Origin: Jonesiaceae bacterium BS-20
Lineage (GTDB): Bacteria > Actinomycetota > Actinomycetes > Actinomycetales > Cellulomonadaceae
Assembly: GCA_039995105.1 (NCBI GenBank)
Contig: CP146203.1
Coordinates: forward strand, 682,001 to 746,000
Direction: 5' to 3'
DNA length: 64,000 bases
Shown here: in pieces, positions 7,406 through 16,899 of the stretch
How the letters are laid out: each line of letters starts with the position of its first letter
Numbering within the stretch: the stretch's first letter is position 1
Translations under genes and position numbers: made by a program
Notes under the pieces: model-generated
Databases searched by the model: none
Seen by the model: only the letters and a program-made list of their open reading frames with translations
What the model was told of the DNA's origin: nothing

Positions 7406-8168
7406 CCCCGGTAATCAACGCAAGAATCGACTCATACGTGGTGTCCGTGGTGTGGAATGTTCCGTTGTTGCGGCCCAACCGCAGGACCGCAATGCGGTCC
7501 GCAACCGCGTGGACCTCGCCGAGGTTATGGCTGACCAGCACCACACCCATGCCGCGCTCGCGCAGGCCCTCAATCAAATTGAGCACCTCAGCCGATTGGG
7601 TAATGGACAATGCCGCGGTGGGTTCATCCAAGAGGATGACCCGCGGGTTACCTAACAGGCACCGGGCGATCGCAACGTTTTGTTTTTGACCACCGGAAAG
7701 TTCCGCAACCGGAGTCCTGATGCTGGGCATACGTGCCTTGAGCTGACGGAAGAGTCGGGTTGCCTCCTGCTCCATCTGGTGTTCCTGCAACAGCATGCCC
7801 TGGGAGTATTCCCGGCCCAAGAACAGGTTATTGACGATAGACAGGTTATCCGCCAATGCTAGATCCTGAAAGACCGTCGCAATTCCAAGCGCCTGGGCGG
7901 CACTGGGTGAGGGGATCGTGACGGGGCTGCCGCCAAACTTGATCGTGCCGCTGTCGGGAGTGTGCACACCGGCAAGGATCTTGACCAGGGTTGATTTACC
8001 GGCGGCGTTGTCACCAACGATGGCGACAACTTCACCCGGGTACACGTCAAGGTTCACGCCGGCAAGGGCCTGCACGGCTTTGTAGTTCTTGGAGATGTTG
8101 TTGACCGAGAGCAGGGGAGTGCGCTTGCGGGGAGTGCCCCGGTCTTCATGGGGGGACGTGGTCATCAC
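7374..8168 (-). CDS. sugar-type ABC transporter ATP-binding protein (single domain)
   Basis: ATPase subunit of a carbohydrate-uptake-2 (CUT2, ribose/xylose/fructose-like) importer. Visible are Walker A GDNAAGKST (about residues 53-61), Q-loop VFQDLALAD, signature LSGGQKQ, Walker B VILLDEPTAAL and switch VLVSHN. It carries one ATPase domain (264 aa) instead of the fused pair of RbsA/MglA, as in FrcA-like proteins. The ATG at 8168 overlaps the stop of the upstream ROK regulator (ATGA), so the two are coupled. No permease or binding-protein gene is present nearby, so its membrane partner must be encoded elsewhere. Confidence 0.92.
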   Translation of the reverse strand: MMTTSPHEDRGTPRKRTPLLSVNNISKNYKAVQALAGVNLDVYPGEVVAIVGDNAAGKSTLVKILAGVHTPDSGTIKFGGSPVTIPSPSAAQALGIATVFQDLALADNLSIVNNLFLGREYSQGMLLQEHQMEQEATRLFRQLKARMPSIRTPVAELSGGQKQNVAIARCLLGNPRVILLDEPTAALSITQSAEVLNLIEGLRERGMGVVLVSHNLGEVHAVADRIAVLRLGRNNGTFHTTDTTYESILALITGATDAERDRLG

Positions 8169-9370
8169 TTCTCCGTTCTTTCAGGTACTGGGTCGGTAGC
8201 AACCACGGGGGCTTCAGCTGCTTTTTCTATTGCGTATGAAATAGCGCCCAAAATCTCGGCGTTTGTTCCCAACGTTCCGGGCACCACCCGTACGGCATCG
8301 GCCGCACTGGGCAAGGCAAAACGTTCAATCGCTTCCCTAATCGGATCGAGCAGCGTTGCTCCTGACTGGGCGAGGTCACCACCGATGACAAAGAGCTCGG
8401 GATTCAGCACGTTCGCAATGTTCGCAGCAGCCATACCGATCGCTCGCCCGGCATCGGAAATAACCCGAGCGCAACCAATGTCGCCCTCTTGGGCGAACCG
8501 TAGCATGTCCTTGAGGGTCAACACTCCGTGACTGACCCGGAGCGACTCAAGGAGCACGTTGCCGCCCGCCTCGGTCTCGAGGCAACCGCGATTTCCACAC
8601 CGACAAATCGGGCCATCAATATTGGTGGTGAGGTGGCCAAACTCGCCGGCCGAGCCGGAAGCCCCCCAGTACAGCTGACCGTTAAGGATGAGTCCGGACC
8701 CTATTCGTTGCCCACAGTGAATGTACATGGCCTGCTGCGCGCCCTGGGCTGCTCCGTACCGCAGCTCCCCAAGGGCGCCCAGGTTCGAGGCGTTGACTAC
8801 GTGGACCGGTTTGTTGATCCGGTCCCGCATGACCTGGGCAATGGCAACGTTGTCCCACCCGCGCATGATGCCCGGGGAGGTAATTCTTCCGGTCAGGCCA
8901 TCTACGGGGGCTGGAATAGCTACGGCTACGCATTCGAGTTCGGTGCTTTGTGCATCAACGGTTTCGAGCATGTCCGCAAGCAAGAGAGCGGCGCGGTCGA
9001 GGCCGGCATCGGCCCTGTGGTCGTTGCCAAGGGGCAGCTGGTGTTCGGAAACAATCGTGCCCGCGGAGTCCGCAAGTGCGACCCGCATGTGCCGGATTTC
9101 AAACTGGACCGCGCCCACCAAACCGGGTGAGCGGGCTAGTGTGACGTGCTGGGCCCGGCGCCCACTGCGGGTCGAGGGAGAAGTTTGGATAACGCCAAGT
9201 GAGTTTAATTCTTTTACGATGTTTGACACGGTTGCCGCTGACAAGCCGGTCGCCCCGGCGAGCTCAACCTGCGTCAACCCACCAAACTGCTTAATTGCAT
9301 CGACAATTCGGGCCCGGTTGGACTCCCGCAGCGAGGATTGGGATCCAGGCGTCGATGGCTTTGCGTTCAC
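8165..9370 (-). CDS. ROK family transcriptional regulator
   Basis: A sugar-responsive repressor with an N-terminal winged helix-turn-helix (residues about 15-70; LTQVELAGATGLSAATVSNIV) and a ROK sugar-kinase-like domain. The ROK zinc motif reads CRCGNRGCLE, preceded by GSAGEFGH, and IPAPVDG fits the sugar site. Length 401 is usual for XylR/NagC-type regulators. The start is GTG 9370, lying inside a perfect palindrome that probably is its own operator. Coupling to a CUT2-type ATPase suggests control of uptake of an unidentified monosaccharide. Confidence 0.93.
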   Translation of the reverse strand: MNAKPSTPGSQSSLRESNRARIVDAIKQFGGLTQVELAGATGLSAATVSNIVKELNSLGVIQTSPSTRSGRRAQHVTLARSPGLVGAVQFEIRHMRVALADSAGTIVSEHQLPLGNDHRADAGLDRAALLLADMLETVDAQSTELECVAVAIPAPVDGLTGRITSPGIMRGWDNVAIAQVMRDRINKPVHVVNASNLGALGELRYGAAQGAQQAMYIHCGQRIGSGLILNGQLYWGASGSAGEFGHLTTNIDGPICRCGNRGCLETEAGGNVLLESLRVSHGVLTLKDMLRFAQEGDIGCARVISDAGRAIGMAAANIANVLNPELFVIGGDLAQSGATLLDPIREAIERFALPSAADAVRVVPGTLGTNAEILGAISYAIEKAAEAPVVATDPVPERTEK

Positions 9371-9379
9371 ATAGTGAAC
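9365..9379. promoter_or_regulatory. palindrome GTTCAC-ATA-GTGAAC over the ROK start codon
   Basis: A perfect 6-3-6 palindrome spans the GTG start of the ROK gene. Its symmetry and position fit an autoregulatory operator that would block transcription or initiation. No experimental consensus for this regulator is known to me. Confidence 0.5.
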
Positions 9380-9488
9380 TTTAGCGTGTTTCGAGGTAAA
9401 CCAAGGAATTTACGGCGCGAGTATGGTGCTCGGTCAGTTTAGTGCTGGGTGTGGCGGAGTCGATACCCGGTTTGCTCTTGCGGTGCCG

Positions 9489-9494
9489 TATAAT
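9489..9494 (+). promoter_or_regulatory. TATAAT -10 element upstream of the glyA leader
   Basis: A perfect TATAAT lies about 70 bases before the riboswitch. No good -35 stands at 16-18 bp, so the promoter may depend on an activator, or the match may be chance. Confidence 0.4.
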
Positions 9495-9555
9495 TTTTTA
9501 CGTCACAACTGGCGCAGTCTGGTTGGTGGCAAGGCGCAAAGCAACTTTTGAGCCC

Positions 9556-9656
9556 TTGCCGGTAACTAGCATGGTGGGGCACCACCGGGGAGTGACACTT
9601 TCTTCGACTTTGGGTCGTTCGCCTGGGCCCGGTCACCACACGTGTGTGGCGATCCG
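9556..9656 (+). ncRNA. ZTP (pfl) riboswitch with downstream hairpin
   Basis: The conserved core is visible in order: GTAACTAGC (9562-9570, for the GUGACUGGC-like strand), a GGTGG/CCACC stem (9573-9577 / 9582-9586), GGGGAGTGAC (9587-9596) and, after a variable loop, GCCTGGGC (9621-9628). These are the pfl/ZTP hallmarks, and the downstream gene glyA is a classic target. It senses the purine intermediate ZMP/ZTP, which accumulates when 10-formyl-THF is short, and switches on one-carbon genes. A hairpin (9629-9656, CCACA/TGTGG core) follows and could be the expression platform. The outer P1 stem is not obvious to me. Confidence 0.87.
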
Positions 9657-9750
9657 GTGAGCCTTGTTCAATTTTGCTGGTTCCAGCACACTGTAACTGG
9701 ACATCCGTTGCCCGCTTAAGCAAGCGGGACGTACCGATTGTAGGAGAAGC

Positions 9751-11040
9751 ATGACTGCCCCATCTGATTCCGTAATGAACCAGGGCCTAGCCCAGGTAGA
9801 CCCTGAGATTGCCGCCGTTCTTGAGGGCGAGCTGACCCGTCAGCGCAACACCCTTGAGATGATCGCCTCCGAGAACTTTGTGCCACGTGCCGTTCTTGAA
9901 TCACAGGGGTCAGTGCTCACCAACAAGTACGCCGAGGGTTACCCGGGCAAGCGCTACTACGGTGGCTGCGAAGAAGTAGACATCGCCGAGAACCTGGCAA
10001 TCGCCCGCGCCAAGGACCTGTTTGGTGCCGAGCACGCGAACGTTCAGCCACACGCTGGAGCCCAAGCAAACGCCGCCGTACTGCACGCCCTGATCAACAA
10101 GGGTGACCGCATCATGGGCCTGAACCTGGCGCACGGTGGTCACCTGACCCACGGAATGAAGATCAACTTCTCCGGAAAACTGTATGACGTAGCCGCATAC
10201 GGTGTTGAAGAAGACACCTCACTGCTGGACATGGACCGCGTACGCGAGCAGGCTCTTGAGTCCCGCCCAGACGTCATCATCGCTGGCTGGTCCGCATACC
10301 CGCGCCAGCTCGACTTTGCAGCCTTCCGCTCAATCGCTGACGAGGTTGGCGCCAAGCTGTGGACCGACATGGCCCACTTTGCTGGACTCGTTGCTGCCGG
10401 TCTCCACCCTAACCCGGTCCCACACTCGGACGTCGTTTCCTCAACCGCGCACAAGACCCTGGGCGGCCCACGCTCCGGTTTCATCCTGTCGCGTGAAGAG
10501 TATGCCCGCAAGATTGACTCGGCAGTATTCCCTGGCCAGCAGGGTGGCCCACTCATGCACGTGGTAGCCGCCAAGGCCACCGCGTTCAAGATCGCCGGTT
10601 CCGCCGAGTTCAAGGAACGCCAGGAGCGCGTACTTTCAGGTGCCCGCATTATTGCTGAGCGCCTGAACGCCCCAGACGTTGCCGAGCAGGGCATCTCTGT
10701 TCTGACCGGTGGCACCGACGTGCACCTGGTACTCGTTGATCTGCGTAAGTCAGCTCTTGACGGCCAGCAGGGTGAAGACCTTCTGCACTCGGTTGGTATC
10801 ACCGTTAACCGCAACGCCGTTCCGTTTGACACCCGCCCACCACGCGTAACCTCAGGTCTGCGTATTGGTACGCCAGCTCTGGCTACCCGCGGATTTGGTG
10901 ACACCGAGTTCGCTGAGGTTGCCGAGATTATCGCAGCAACACTCAAGGGTGGCGCAAACGCTGACGTCCCAGCACTCCAAGCTCGCGTACGCAAGCTTGC
11001 GCAGGACTTACCGCTGTACCCGGGCCTGACCCAGTTCTGA
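9751..11040 (+). CDS. glyA: serine hydroxymethyltransferase
   Basis: PLP enzyme interconverting serine + THF with glycine + 5,10-methylene-THF, the main source of one-carbon units. Features: [16 protein letters not shown] near the N-terminus, [36 protein letters not shown], and the PLP-lysine in [12 protein letters not shown]. Length 429 is standard. AGGAG precedes ATG 9751 with ideal spacing. It lies under a ZTP riboswitch and upstream of folD, but a strong hairpin separates the two genes. Confidence 0.98.
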   Translation: MTAPSDSVMNQGLAQVDPEIAAVLEGELTRQRNTLEMIASENFVPRAVLESQGSVLTNKYAEGYPGKRYYGGCEEVDIAENLAIARAKDLFGAEHANVQPHAGAQANAAVLHALINKGDRIMGLNLAHGGHLTHGMKINFSGKLYDVAAYGVEEDTSLLDMDRVREQALESRPDVIIAGWSAYPRQLDFAAFRSIADEVGAKLWTDMAHFAGLVAAGLHPNPVPHSDVVSSTAHKTLGGPRSGFILSREEYARKIDSAVFPGQQGGPLMHVVAAKATAFKIAGSAEFKERQERVLSGARIIAERLNAPDVAEQGISVLTGGTDVHLVLVDLRKSALDGQQGEDLLHSVGITVNRNAVPFDTRPPRVTSGLRIGTPALATRGFGDTEFAEVAEIIAATLKGGANADVPALQARVRKLAQDLPLYPGLTQF

Positions 11041-11076
11041 GCCACAACAGTTTTGCAGAGCAACCCTAAGTAGTTA

Positions 11077-11117
11077 CAGGCACCGGCGCTGTGGTTATTC
11101 CACAGCGCCGGTGCCTG
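11077..11117 (+). terminator. 18-bp perfect hairpin between glyA and folD
   Basis: Bases 11077-11094 pair without mismatch with 11100-11117 across a TTATT loop, followed by CCCTGTTTCT. This should terminate or strongly reduce read-through from glyA into folD. Confidence 0.75.
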
Positions 11118-11149
11118 CCCTGTTTCTAGGCCAAGAAGGTAGACAAGAC

Positions 11150-12037
11150 ATGACCGCACAAATTCTTGATGGCAAGGCCGCAGCCGCCCAAATCAAGGGC
11201 GAACTCAAGGTGCGCGTTGCCGCACTGCAGAACAAGGGTGTCACCCCAGGTTTGGGAACCCTGCTGGTAGGGGCGGACCCGGGCTCAACCTGGTACGTTG
11301 CCGGAAAGCACAAGGACTGCGCCGAGATTGGTATCTCCTCAATCCGTGAGGACCTGCCGCAAACCGCATCCGAGGCTGACATTATCGCTGCGATTGAGCG
11401 CCTCAACGCCAACCCTGACTGCACCGGTTACATTGTGCAATTGCCTTTGCCAAAGGGTGTAGACACCAACAAGGTGCTTGAACTCATTGATCCGGACAAG
11501 GACGCCGACGGCCTGCACCCAACAAACTTGGGTCGTTTGGTGCTGCGAATCAACGAGGAAATCAACTCCCCGCTGCCGTGCACCCCTGCCGGGATCATCG
11601 ACCTGATTGAGCGCAACGGTATTTCCTTGGCTGGAAAGCACGTTGTTGTTGTTGGTCGCGGTACCACCGTGGGCCGGTCAATCGGTCTGCTGCTCACCCG
11701 CCGGGCCGTAAACGCAACCGTGACGCTTACACACACCGGAACCGTGGACCTTGCCGAGCACTTGAAGTCTGCCGATGTCGTAGTTGCGGCAGCCGGCGTG
11801 CCTTCGATTGTGCAAGCCGAGCACGTCAAGCCCGGCGCGATCCTCATTGACGTTGGTGTCTCCCGCCGCGTGAACCCGGAAACGGGTAAGGCGCAGGTTG
11901 TTGGCGACGTCGACCCAGCCGCCGCCGAGGTTGCTGGCTGGATCTCACCCAACCCGGGTGGAGTCGGTCCAATGACCCGTGCGTTCCTACTCGAGAATGT
12001 TGTTGCTATGGCTGAGAGAGCCACCGTAAGGAAGTAG
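11150..12037 (+). CDS. folD: bifunctional methylene-THF dehydrogenase/methenyl-THF cyclohydrolase
   Basis: Converts 5,10-methylene-THF to 10-formyl-THF in two steps using NADP. The product is 295 aa. Visible are the substrate-site lysine region [41 protein letters not shown], the Rossmann loop [14 protein letters not shown], and [14 protein letters not shown]. The usual family signatures PGLGTLLVG (as [13 protein letters not shown]) and LPCTPAGI are intact. ATG 11150 has AGAAGG about 10 bases upstream; the in-frame start at 11111 lies inside the preceding hairpin and is unlikely. Works with GlyA and PurU in the folate cycle. Confidence 0.97.
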   Translation: MTAQILDGKAAAAQIKGELKVRVAALQNKGVTPGLGTLLVGADPGSTWYVAGKHKDCAEIGISSIREDLPQTASEADIIAAIERLNANPDCTGYIVQLPLPKGVDTNKVLELIDPDKDADGLHPTNLGRLVLRINEEINSPLPCTPAGIIDLIERNGISLAGKHVVVVGRGTTVGRSIGLLLTRRAVNATVTLTHTGTVDLAEHLKSADVVVAAAGVPSIVQAEHVKPGAILIDVGVSRRVNPETGKAQVVGDVDPAAAEVAGWISPNPGGVGPMTRAFLLENVVAMAERATVRK

Positions 12038-12132
12038 CTGCGCCCCTTGATAGTCCGTAAGCAATGGACTAATTGTAGGTGAAGCATCGGGAAGTGTTTG
12101 GCTGGAGTTCTTCTGGTTTTCCCCAAACTCAG

Positions 12133-12178
12133 TGAGGGCACCAATTTGCACAACGCAAATAGGTGCCCTCATTTTTTT
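12133..12178 (+). terminator. Rho-independent terminator after folD
   Basis: TGAGGGCACC (12133-12142) pairs with GGTGCCCTCA (12162-12171), extended inside by ATTTGC/GCAAAT, and is followed by seven T residues. This is the most canonical terminator in the window. Confidence 0.95.
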
Positions 12179-12507
12179 GTGCCCAAACATCCGGCGCTTA
12201 ACTTCAAAAGCATCGTTGATCAGCCATATTGTATGTCTGGGACAAACGCCATGGGCAGCACTATGTCTCAACAATTGAGAAGTTTCGTCTCAAGTGTGGT
12301 CCGGGTCTAGTCAAACGCTTAACTATAGGGTCGAATAGGGGAAGCACTAGGGCGAAATATGCAATTTCACAGTTGTTTCCTAGGTGGCCACATTGATGTG
12401 ACCAAGAGTTTGAAATTGCAAAGTAGTACTTGGATAGTCAATCAACGCTGAGAACCAAGCACTATCGATCCAACTACGTCTAGTTAACAGACCAGAAGGA
12501 ACCAATC
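12179..12507. other. intergenic region before the secreted nuclease gene
   Basis: About 330 bases without a convincing gene. It must hold the promoter of the nuclease gene, but I find no clear -35/-10 pair or known riboswitch. Short similar strings (GTCTCAA near 12265 and 12290) are too weak to call. Confidence 0.5.
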
Positions 12508-15500
12508 ATGACGAGAGTCCGAAATTATCGTTCCAGATTTATAGCGCCACTCGTGGCCGGAGCGCTTGTTTTAACCCCCCTGGGAATTTCCACTATTCCC
12601 GCAGCAGCAGCTGAAGAAGCAGCTGCCGACTCATCAACTTCTCAAGGCGAAACGGCAGTTGTGCAAACGCCTGAATCGCAAGAGGAACCCGCCTCGGAGA
12701 CCTCCGCGGCGAGCGGCGGAGATGACAGCGCAGCCACAGCCTTAACTACTGAGCAGGCTCCAGTGACTCCAGTCGCTCCAGCAGAGGCGCCAGCCCCAGC
12801 TGTGGCAACAGCCCTAGCCGCTGCTGTTACCCACACAATCGCGGATGCGCGAGGGTTGGCTGACAATGCACCGGTGACCGTTCACGGTGTTGTCACCGCC
12901 ACGTATCCAACCGGTGGTCTTAACGGGTTTGTGATCCAAACCGAAGGAACCGGTGGGGATAACAAAACTGAAGGCAAATCAGACGCCATCTTTGTGCACC
13001 AGTATGACAACACCGTGGCCGTTGGTGATTTTCTTGAGGTCTCTGGAGTAGTTAAGGACTACTACGGACTGAAGCAAATTAGCGCCAAAACCGGTTCCGG
13101 TCCCATCCCACTGGTAGTCACACCGCTGACTGAGACCCCTGACCCCGTGCTTCCAATAGATATTGACTGGCCAGCAACCGACGCAGAGCGGATGGAATAC
13201 CAGTCCATGCTCTACATGCCAACCGCTGACTTCACGGTCTCTGAAACCTACAACGCAAACCTGTACGGTGAAATTGGACTCGCATTTGGGGATAAGCCAC
13301 TGCGCCAACCCACCGACGTAGCCCTGCCCGGATCACCGGAGATGAACGCGGTCCTTGAACTGAACAAAGAACTGGGTCTCATCCTTGATGACGGCGCAAC
13401 CTATGACTTCCGTAGTAAGGCCAACAAGCCCAAGATCCTTCCGTATGTCAGCCTAGAAAACCCGGTCCGTGTTGGTGCACCCGTCACCTTTACCGAGCCG
13501 GTCATCATTGACTACCGCTTTGACACGTGGAAGCTGAACCCCACATCTGAAATTATTCCGGGCCAAGAACCCGTAGAGTTCAAAAACACCCGAGAGTCAG
13601 CGCCAAAGGTAGCCGGTGACATCACCGTTGCAGGCTTCAACGTGCTGAACTATTTCCCTACAACGGCCGAGGACTGGGTTGCTGCGGGCAATACCTGTAC
13701 CACGTATAAAGACCGTGACGGCAACCCAATCACCGCGAATTCTTGCTCAAACAACGGTCCACGCGGGGCAGCGAACCTAGAAAACTTCAAGCGGCAAGAA
13801 GCCAAGATTGTTGCGGCCATCAATGAACTGGATGCCTCAGTAGTTGGACTCATGGAGATTGAAAACTCTGCTTCACTTGGGCTAGAAGCTGATGCGGCAC
13901 TTAAGACTTTGGTTGGTGCCCTCAACTCCGCTGCCGGAGAACAAAAGTGGGCCTACGTGGGATCCTCAACGGATCTTCCTGACGTAGGTTTGCAGGATGT
14001 CATCACTAACGCAATCATCTACCAGCCAGATGAAGTTACCCTCCAGGGTGACGCTAGGGCACTAGGGACTCTTAGTGCAACGGGTCAGGCTTTTGGTAAC
14101 GCTCGTGAGCCACTGGCACAAACCTTTGTGCCAGCTGGGGGTGGTAAGCCATTTATGGCCGTAGTAAACCACTTCAAATCCAAAGGCTCCGGCTCTGGAA
14201 TTAATGACGATCAAGGGGACGGTCAAGCTAAGTCCAACCCCGACAGGATCCGCCAAGCGCAGGCCTTGACGGATTGGGTAGGTACGCTTGAGACCGAAAC
14301 TAATGTTGAAGATATTGCGCTGATTGGTGACTTCAACTCCTACACCCAAGAGGACCCCATGCAGGTCTTCTACAGTGCGGGATTCACCAATGCGGTTCAG
14401 GCTTTTGTGCCGGATAAGCAGACCTACAACTTTGGTGGTCTAAACGGTTCACTGGACCACATTTTGTACAGCAACTCCATGAAGACCCGTGTCACCGGTG
14501 GAGATACCTGGAACGTTAACGCGCCTGAGTCAATTGCACTTGAGTACAGCCGCTACAACAACCACGGCGCCCTGTATTACGAGTCAAACGCATTCCGTTC
14601 CTCAGACCACGACCCAGTAGTTATTGGTCTGAAGAAGGGCTTGGACCCTAAGTTCAAGGAATTCAACCTCCTTGGTATTAATGACTTCCACGGGCGCATT
14701 GACAAAAACACCGTTGCGTTCGCAGGAACGATTGAGGAAGCACGGGCCCAATATCCTGATAACACCCTTCTGGTGGCCGCAGGTGACAACATCGGGGCTT
14801 CCCTATTTGCATCCTCGGTACAGCAGGACAATGCAACCATTGACGTGCTTAATGCCCTTGAGATGGATGCGGCAGCCGTGGGTAACCACGAGTTTGATGC
14901 AGGCTTTAATGATCTGATAAATCGGGTCCAAAACCGAGCAGACTTCACCTATTTGGGTGCCAACGTCTACAACAAGGGGACCACCAAACCGGCCCTGCCG
15001 GAATTTGAAGTCTTTGAACTTGACGGCATTACCTTTGGCGTAATCGGAGCGGTTACTCAAGAAACCCACACCCTGGTGACTCCCGGAGGAATTGCTAATC
15101 TAGACTTCGGTGATCCCGTAGACGCTGTGAACCGAGTTGCTACTCAGCTCACCGATGGTGACCCCACCAATGGTGAAGCAGATATTCTCCTTGCGGTCTA
15201 CCACGAAGGGGCCACCAACGGAGAAACGGATCAATCCACACTCGAAGCAGAAGTTGCGAAGGGCGGTGTGTTCAAGAAGATCGTGAACGAGACTTCGCCT
15301 GAAGTTGCTGTATTGTTCACCGGACACACGCACAAGCAATACGCGTGGATTGATGAGGACGCTGTTCCAGGACGTCCAGTGATACAGACCGGTAACTACG
15401 GTGAATTTGTAGGTCAATCGGTGATTACCGTCGATACCACGGATAACACGGTTGTTCAGGCAACTGCCGTGAACATCCCACGCTCGGCAACAGACAAGGC

Positions 15501-16737
15501 AGACCTCATTAGGGACTATGCACGTGTGGCAGAGGTCGATGAAATTGTCACGGCGGCCCTAGCTTATGCTGAAGAAGCTGGAAGCGTGGAGATCGGCACA
15601 ATCACGGCGGACATCACAACCGCTTTCGCAGGTGAAGACGCCGAGTATGTTGATGGTGTTTGGACCGGTGGGCAGCGTGATGACCGAGGAGCCCCATCTG
15701 CACTGAGTAACTTGGTTGCTGACTCGCTACGCGATTCCCTTTCCGACCCAGGACGCGGTGGAGCCGACTTCGGTGTGGTCAACCCTGGTGGTTTGCGTGC
15801 AGACCTCCTGTACGCCAAGTCAGGTGCCGAAACCAAGGACGGGGTAGTTACCTTTGCAGAGGCAAACTCTGTGCTTCCATTCGTGAACAACCTCTGGACC
15901 ACGACCCTCACGGGGGCTCAGGTCAAGACCATGCTTGAGCAACAATGGCAGCGCAACGACAAGGGTGAAATCCCTAGCCGTGACTACCTGCAGTTGGGAC
16001 TCTCGGACAACATCAGGTACACCTTTGATGCCACCCGCGAAGAAGGCGACCGGATTACCTCGATCACCATCAACGGGGGACCGATTGACCCAGCCAAGAC
16101 CTATGTTGTGGGGACATTCTCCTTCCTAGCTCAGGGTGGAGATAACTTCCACGTCTTTAAGGACGGTACCGGAACCCGAGATTCAGGTCTCATTGACCGG
16201 GATGCTTGGATGGACTACCTCGAAGCCAACCAAAACCTGTCACCTAGCTTCGCCCGTTCCGGCGTGGTGGTGCCACAGATTGCAGACAAGGCCAAGGTTG
16301 GGGACGTTGTAGAGTTCCCCGTAAGTGCCTTGAACATGACGAGCCTGGGTTCGCCTGAGAACACCAAACTCGTTGCCACCTTCATGAAGGATGGTAAGGC
16401 GCTTGGCCAGGCCGTTGGCACGTTTGATGTGACTGACGGTGCTACCACCGTTAAGTTCACGGTTCCTGACGGGGCCGCTGGCGCTGATTCACTGCAACTC
16501 GTTGCGACTGAATCTGGCACCACGGTCACACTAGCTATGGCTGTTGCAACCGTCGATGACGGTGGAAACGGCGATGGCGATGGCGGAACCGGTGATGGCG
16601 ACGGCAAGACCGACGGCGGCAAGGATAAGGACGACCTGGCAAAGACCGGTGCAGATGTCCTGCTCCCGGCCACTTTGGCCTTCTTGCTCCTTGGAGCCGG
16701 TGCCTACACGGTAATCCAACGACGCCGCAAGGCCTAG
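12508..16737 (+). CDS. cell-wall-anchored ExeM/NucH nuclease fused to 5'-nucleotidase
   Basis: A 1409-residue surface protein likely to scavenge nucleotides and phosphate from DNA. Order: signal peptide (1-34, ending PAAAA); an Ala/Pro/Glu-rich linker; an OB-like domain (about 105-200); an endonuclease/exonuclease/phosphatase domain (about 370-710; FNVLNYF, LMEIEN, VVNHFKSKG, GDFNSY, SSDHDP); a metallophosphatase domain (about 718-1000; GINDFHGR, AAGDNIGAS, GNHEFD, GHTHKQY); a 5'-nucleotidase C-terminal domain; and a Gly/Asp-rich spacer. The end has LAKTG (1377-1381), a hydrophobic helix and RRRKA. LAXTG is the class E sortase motif. No sortase gene is in the window. The combination couples DNA hydrolysis to dephosphorylation of released nucleotides. 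Possible Pho control is a guess. Confidence 0.93.
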   Translation: MTRVRNYRSRFIAPLVAGALVLTPLGISTIPAAAAEEAAADSSTSQGETAVVQTPESQEEPASETSAASGGDDSAATALTTEQAPVTPVAPAEAPAPAVATALAAAVTHTIADARGLADNAPVTVHGVVTATYPTGGLNGFVIQTEGTGGDNKTEGKSDAIFVHQYDNTVAVGDFLEVSGVVKDYYGLKQISAKTGSGPIPLVVTPLTETPDPVLPIDIDWPATDAERMEYQSMLYMPTADFTVSETYNANLYGEIGLAFGDKPLRQPTDVALPGSPEMNAVLELNKELGLILDDGATYDFRSKANKPKILPYVSLENPVRVGAPVTFTEPVIIDYRFDTWKLNPTSEIIPGQEPVEFKNTRESAPKVAGDITVAGFNVLNYFPTTAEDWVAAGNTCTTYKDRDGNPITANSCSNNGPRGAANLENFKRQEAKIVAAINELDASVVGLMEIENSASLGLEADAALKTLVGALNSAAGEQKWAYVGSSTDLPDVGLQDVITNAIIYQPDEVTLQGDARALGTLSATGQAFGNAREPLAQTFVPAGGGKPFMAVVNHFKSKGSGSGINDDQGDGQAKSNPDRIRQAQALTDWVGTLETETNVEDIALIGDFNSYTQEDPMQVFYSAGFTNAVQAFVPDKQTYNFGGLNGSLDHILYSNSMKTRVTGGDTWNVNAPESIALEYSRYNNHGALYYESNAFRSSDHDPVVIGLKKGLDPKFKEFNLLGINDFHGRIDKNTVAFAGTIEEARAQYPDNTLLVAAGDNIGASLFASSVQQDNATIDVLNALEMDAAAVGNHEFDAGFNDLINRVQNRADFTYLGANVYNKGTTKPALPEFEVFELDGITFGVIGAVTQETHTLVTPGGIANLDFGDPVDAVNRVATQLTDGDPTNGEADILLAVYHEGATNGETDQSTLEAEVAKGGVFKKIVNETSPEVAVLFTGHTHKQYAWIDEDAVPGRPVIQTGNYGEFVGQSVITVDTTDNTVVQATAVNIPRSATDKADLIRDYARVAEVDEIVTAALAYAEEAGSVEIGTITADITTAFAGEDAEYVDGVWTGGQRDDRGAPSALSNLVADSLRDSLSDPGRGGADFGVVNPGGLRADLLYAKSGAETKDGVVTFAEANSVLPFVNNLWTTTLTGAQVKTMLEQQWQRNDKGEIPSRDYLQLGLSDNIRYTFDATREEGDRITSITINGGPIDPAKTYVVGTFSFLAQGGDNFHVFKDGTGTRDSGLIDRDAWMDYLEANQNLSPSFARSGVVVPQIADKAKVGDVVEFPVSALNMTSLGSPENTKLVATFMKDGKALGQAVGTFDVTDGATTVKFTVPDGAAGADSLQLVATESGTTVTLAMAVATVDDGGNGDGDGGTGDGDGKTDGGKDKDDLAKTGADVLLPATLAFLLLGAGAYTVIQRRRKA

Positions 16738-16815
16738 TCAAAACTGGCCCGGTGCTACTAGGGCCTTACCGGCGCTGATAGCTAGCGCCAATATCAAGTA
16801 CTGAATGCAAGAACT

Positions 16816-16872
16816 CAGTGGGCACGTTCCGGATGTGGTCGATCAAGACACACATGCGGGACGTGCCCACTG
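16816..16872 (+). terminator. hairpin after nuclease gene
   Basis: CAGTGGGCACGT (16816-16827) pairs with ACGTGCCCACTG (16861-16872), extended inward by a G-T and CCG/CGG pairs, with a loop of about 25 nt. No U-tract follows, so the call rests on position and stem strength. Confidence 0.5.
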
Positions 16873-16899
16873 TCGTGGGTGGGCACTAAGATGGGGCCT

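Noticed and set aside
10140-11159. 339-aa minus-strand ORF opposite glyA
   Set aside because: Ser/Arg-rich shadow running through a terminator hairpin.
12179-12507. possible riboswitch or Pho box before the nuclease gene
   Set aside because: No conserved core or repeated PhoP-like half-site could be identified by eye.
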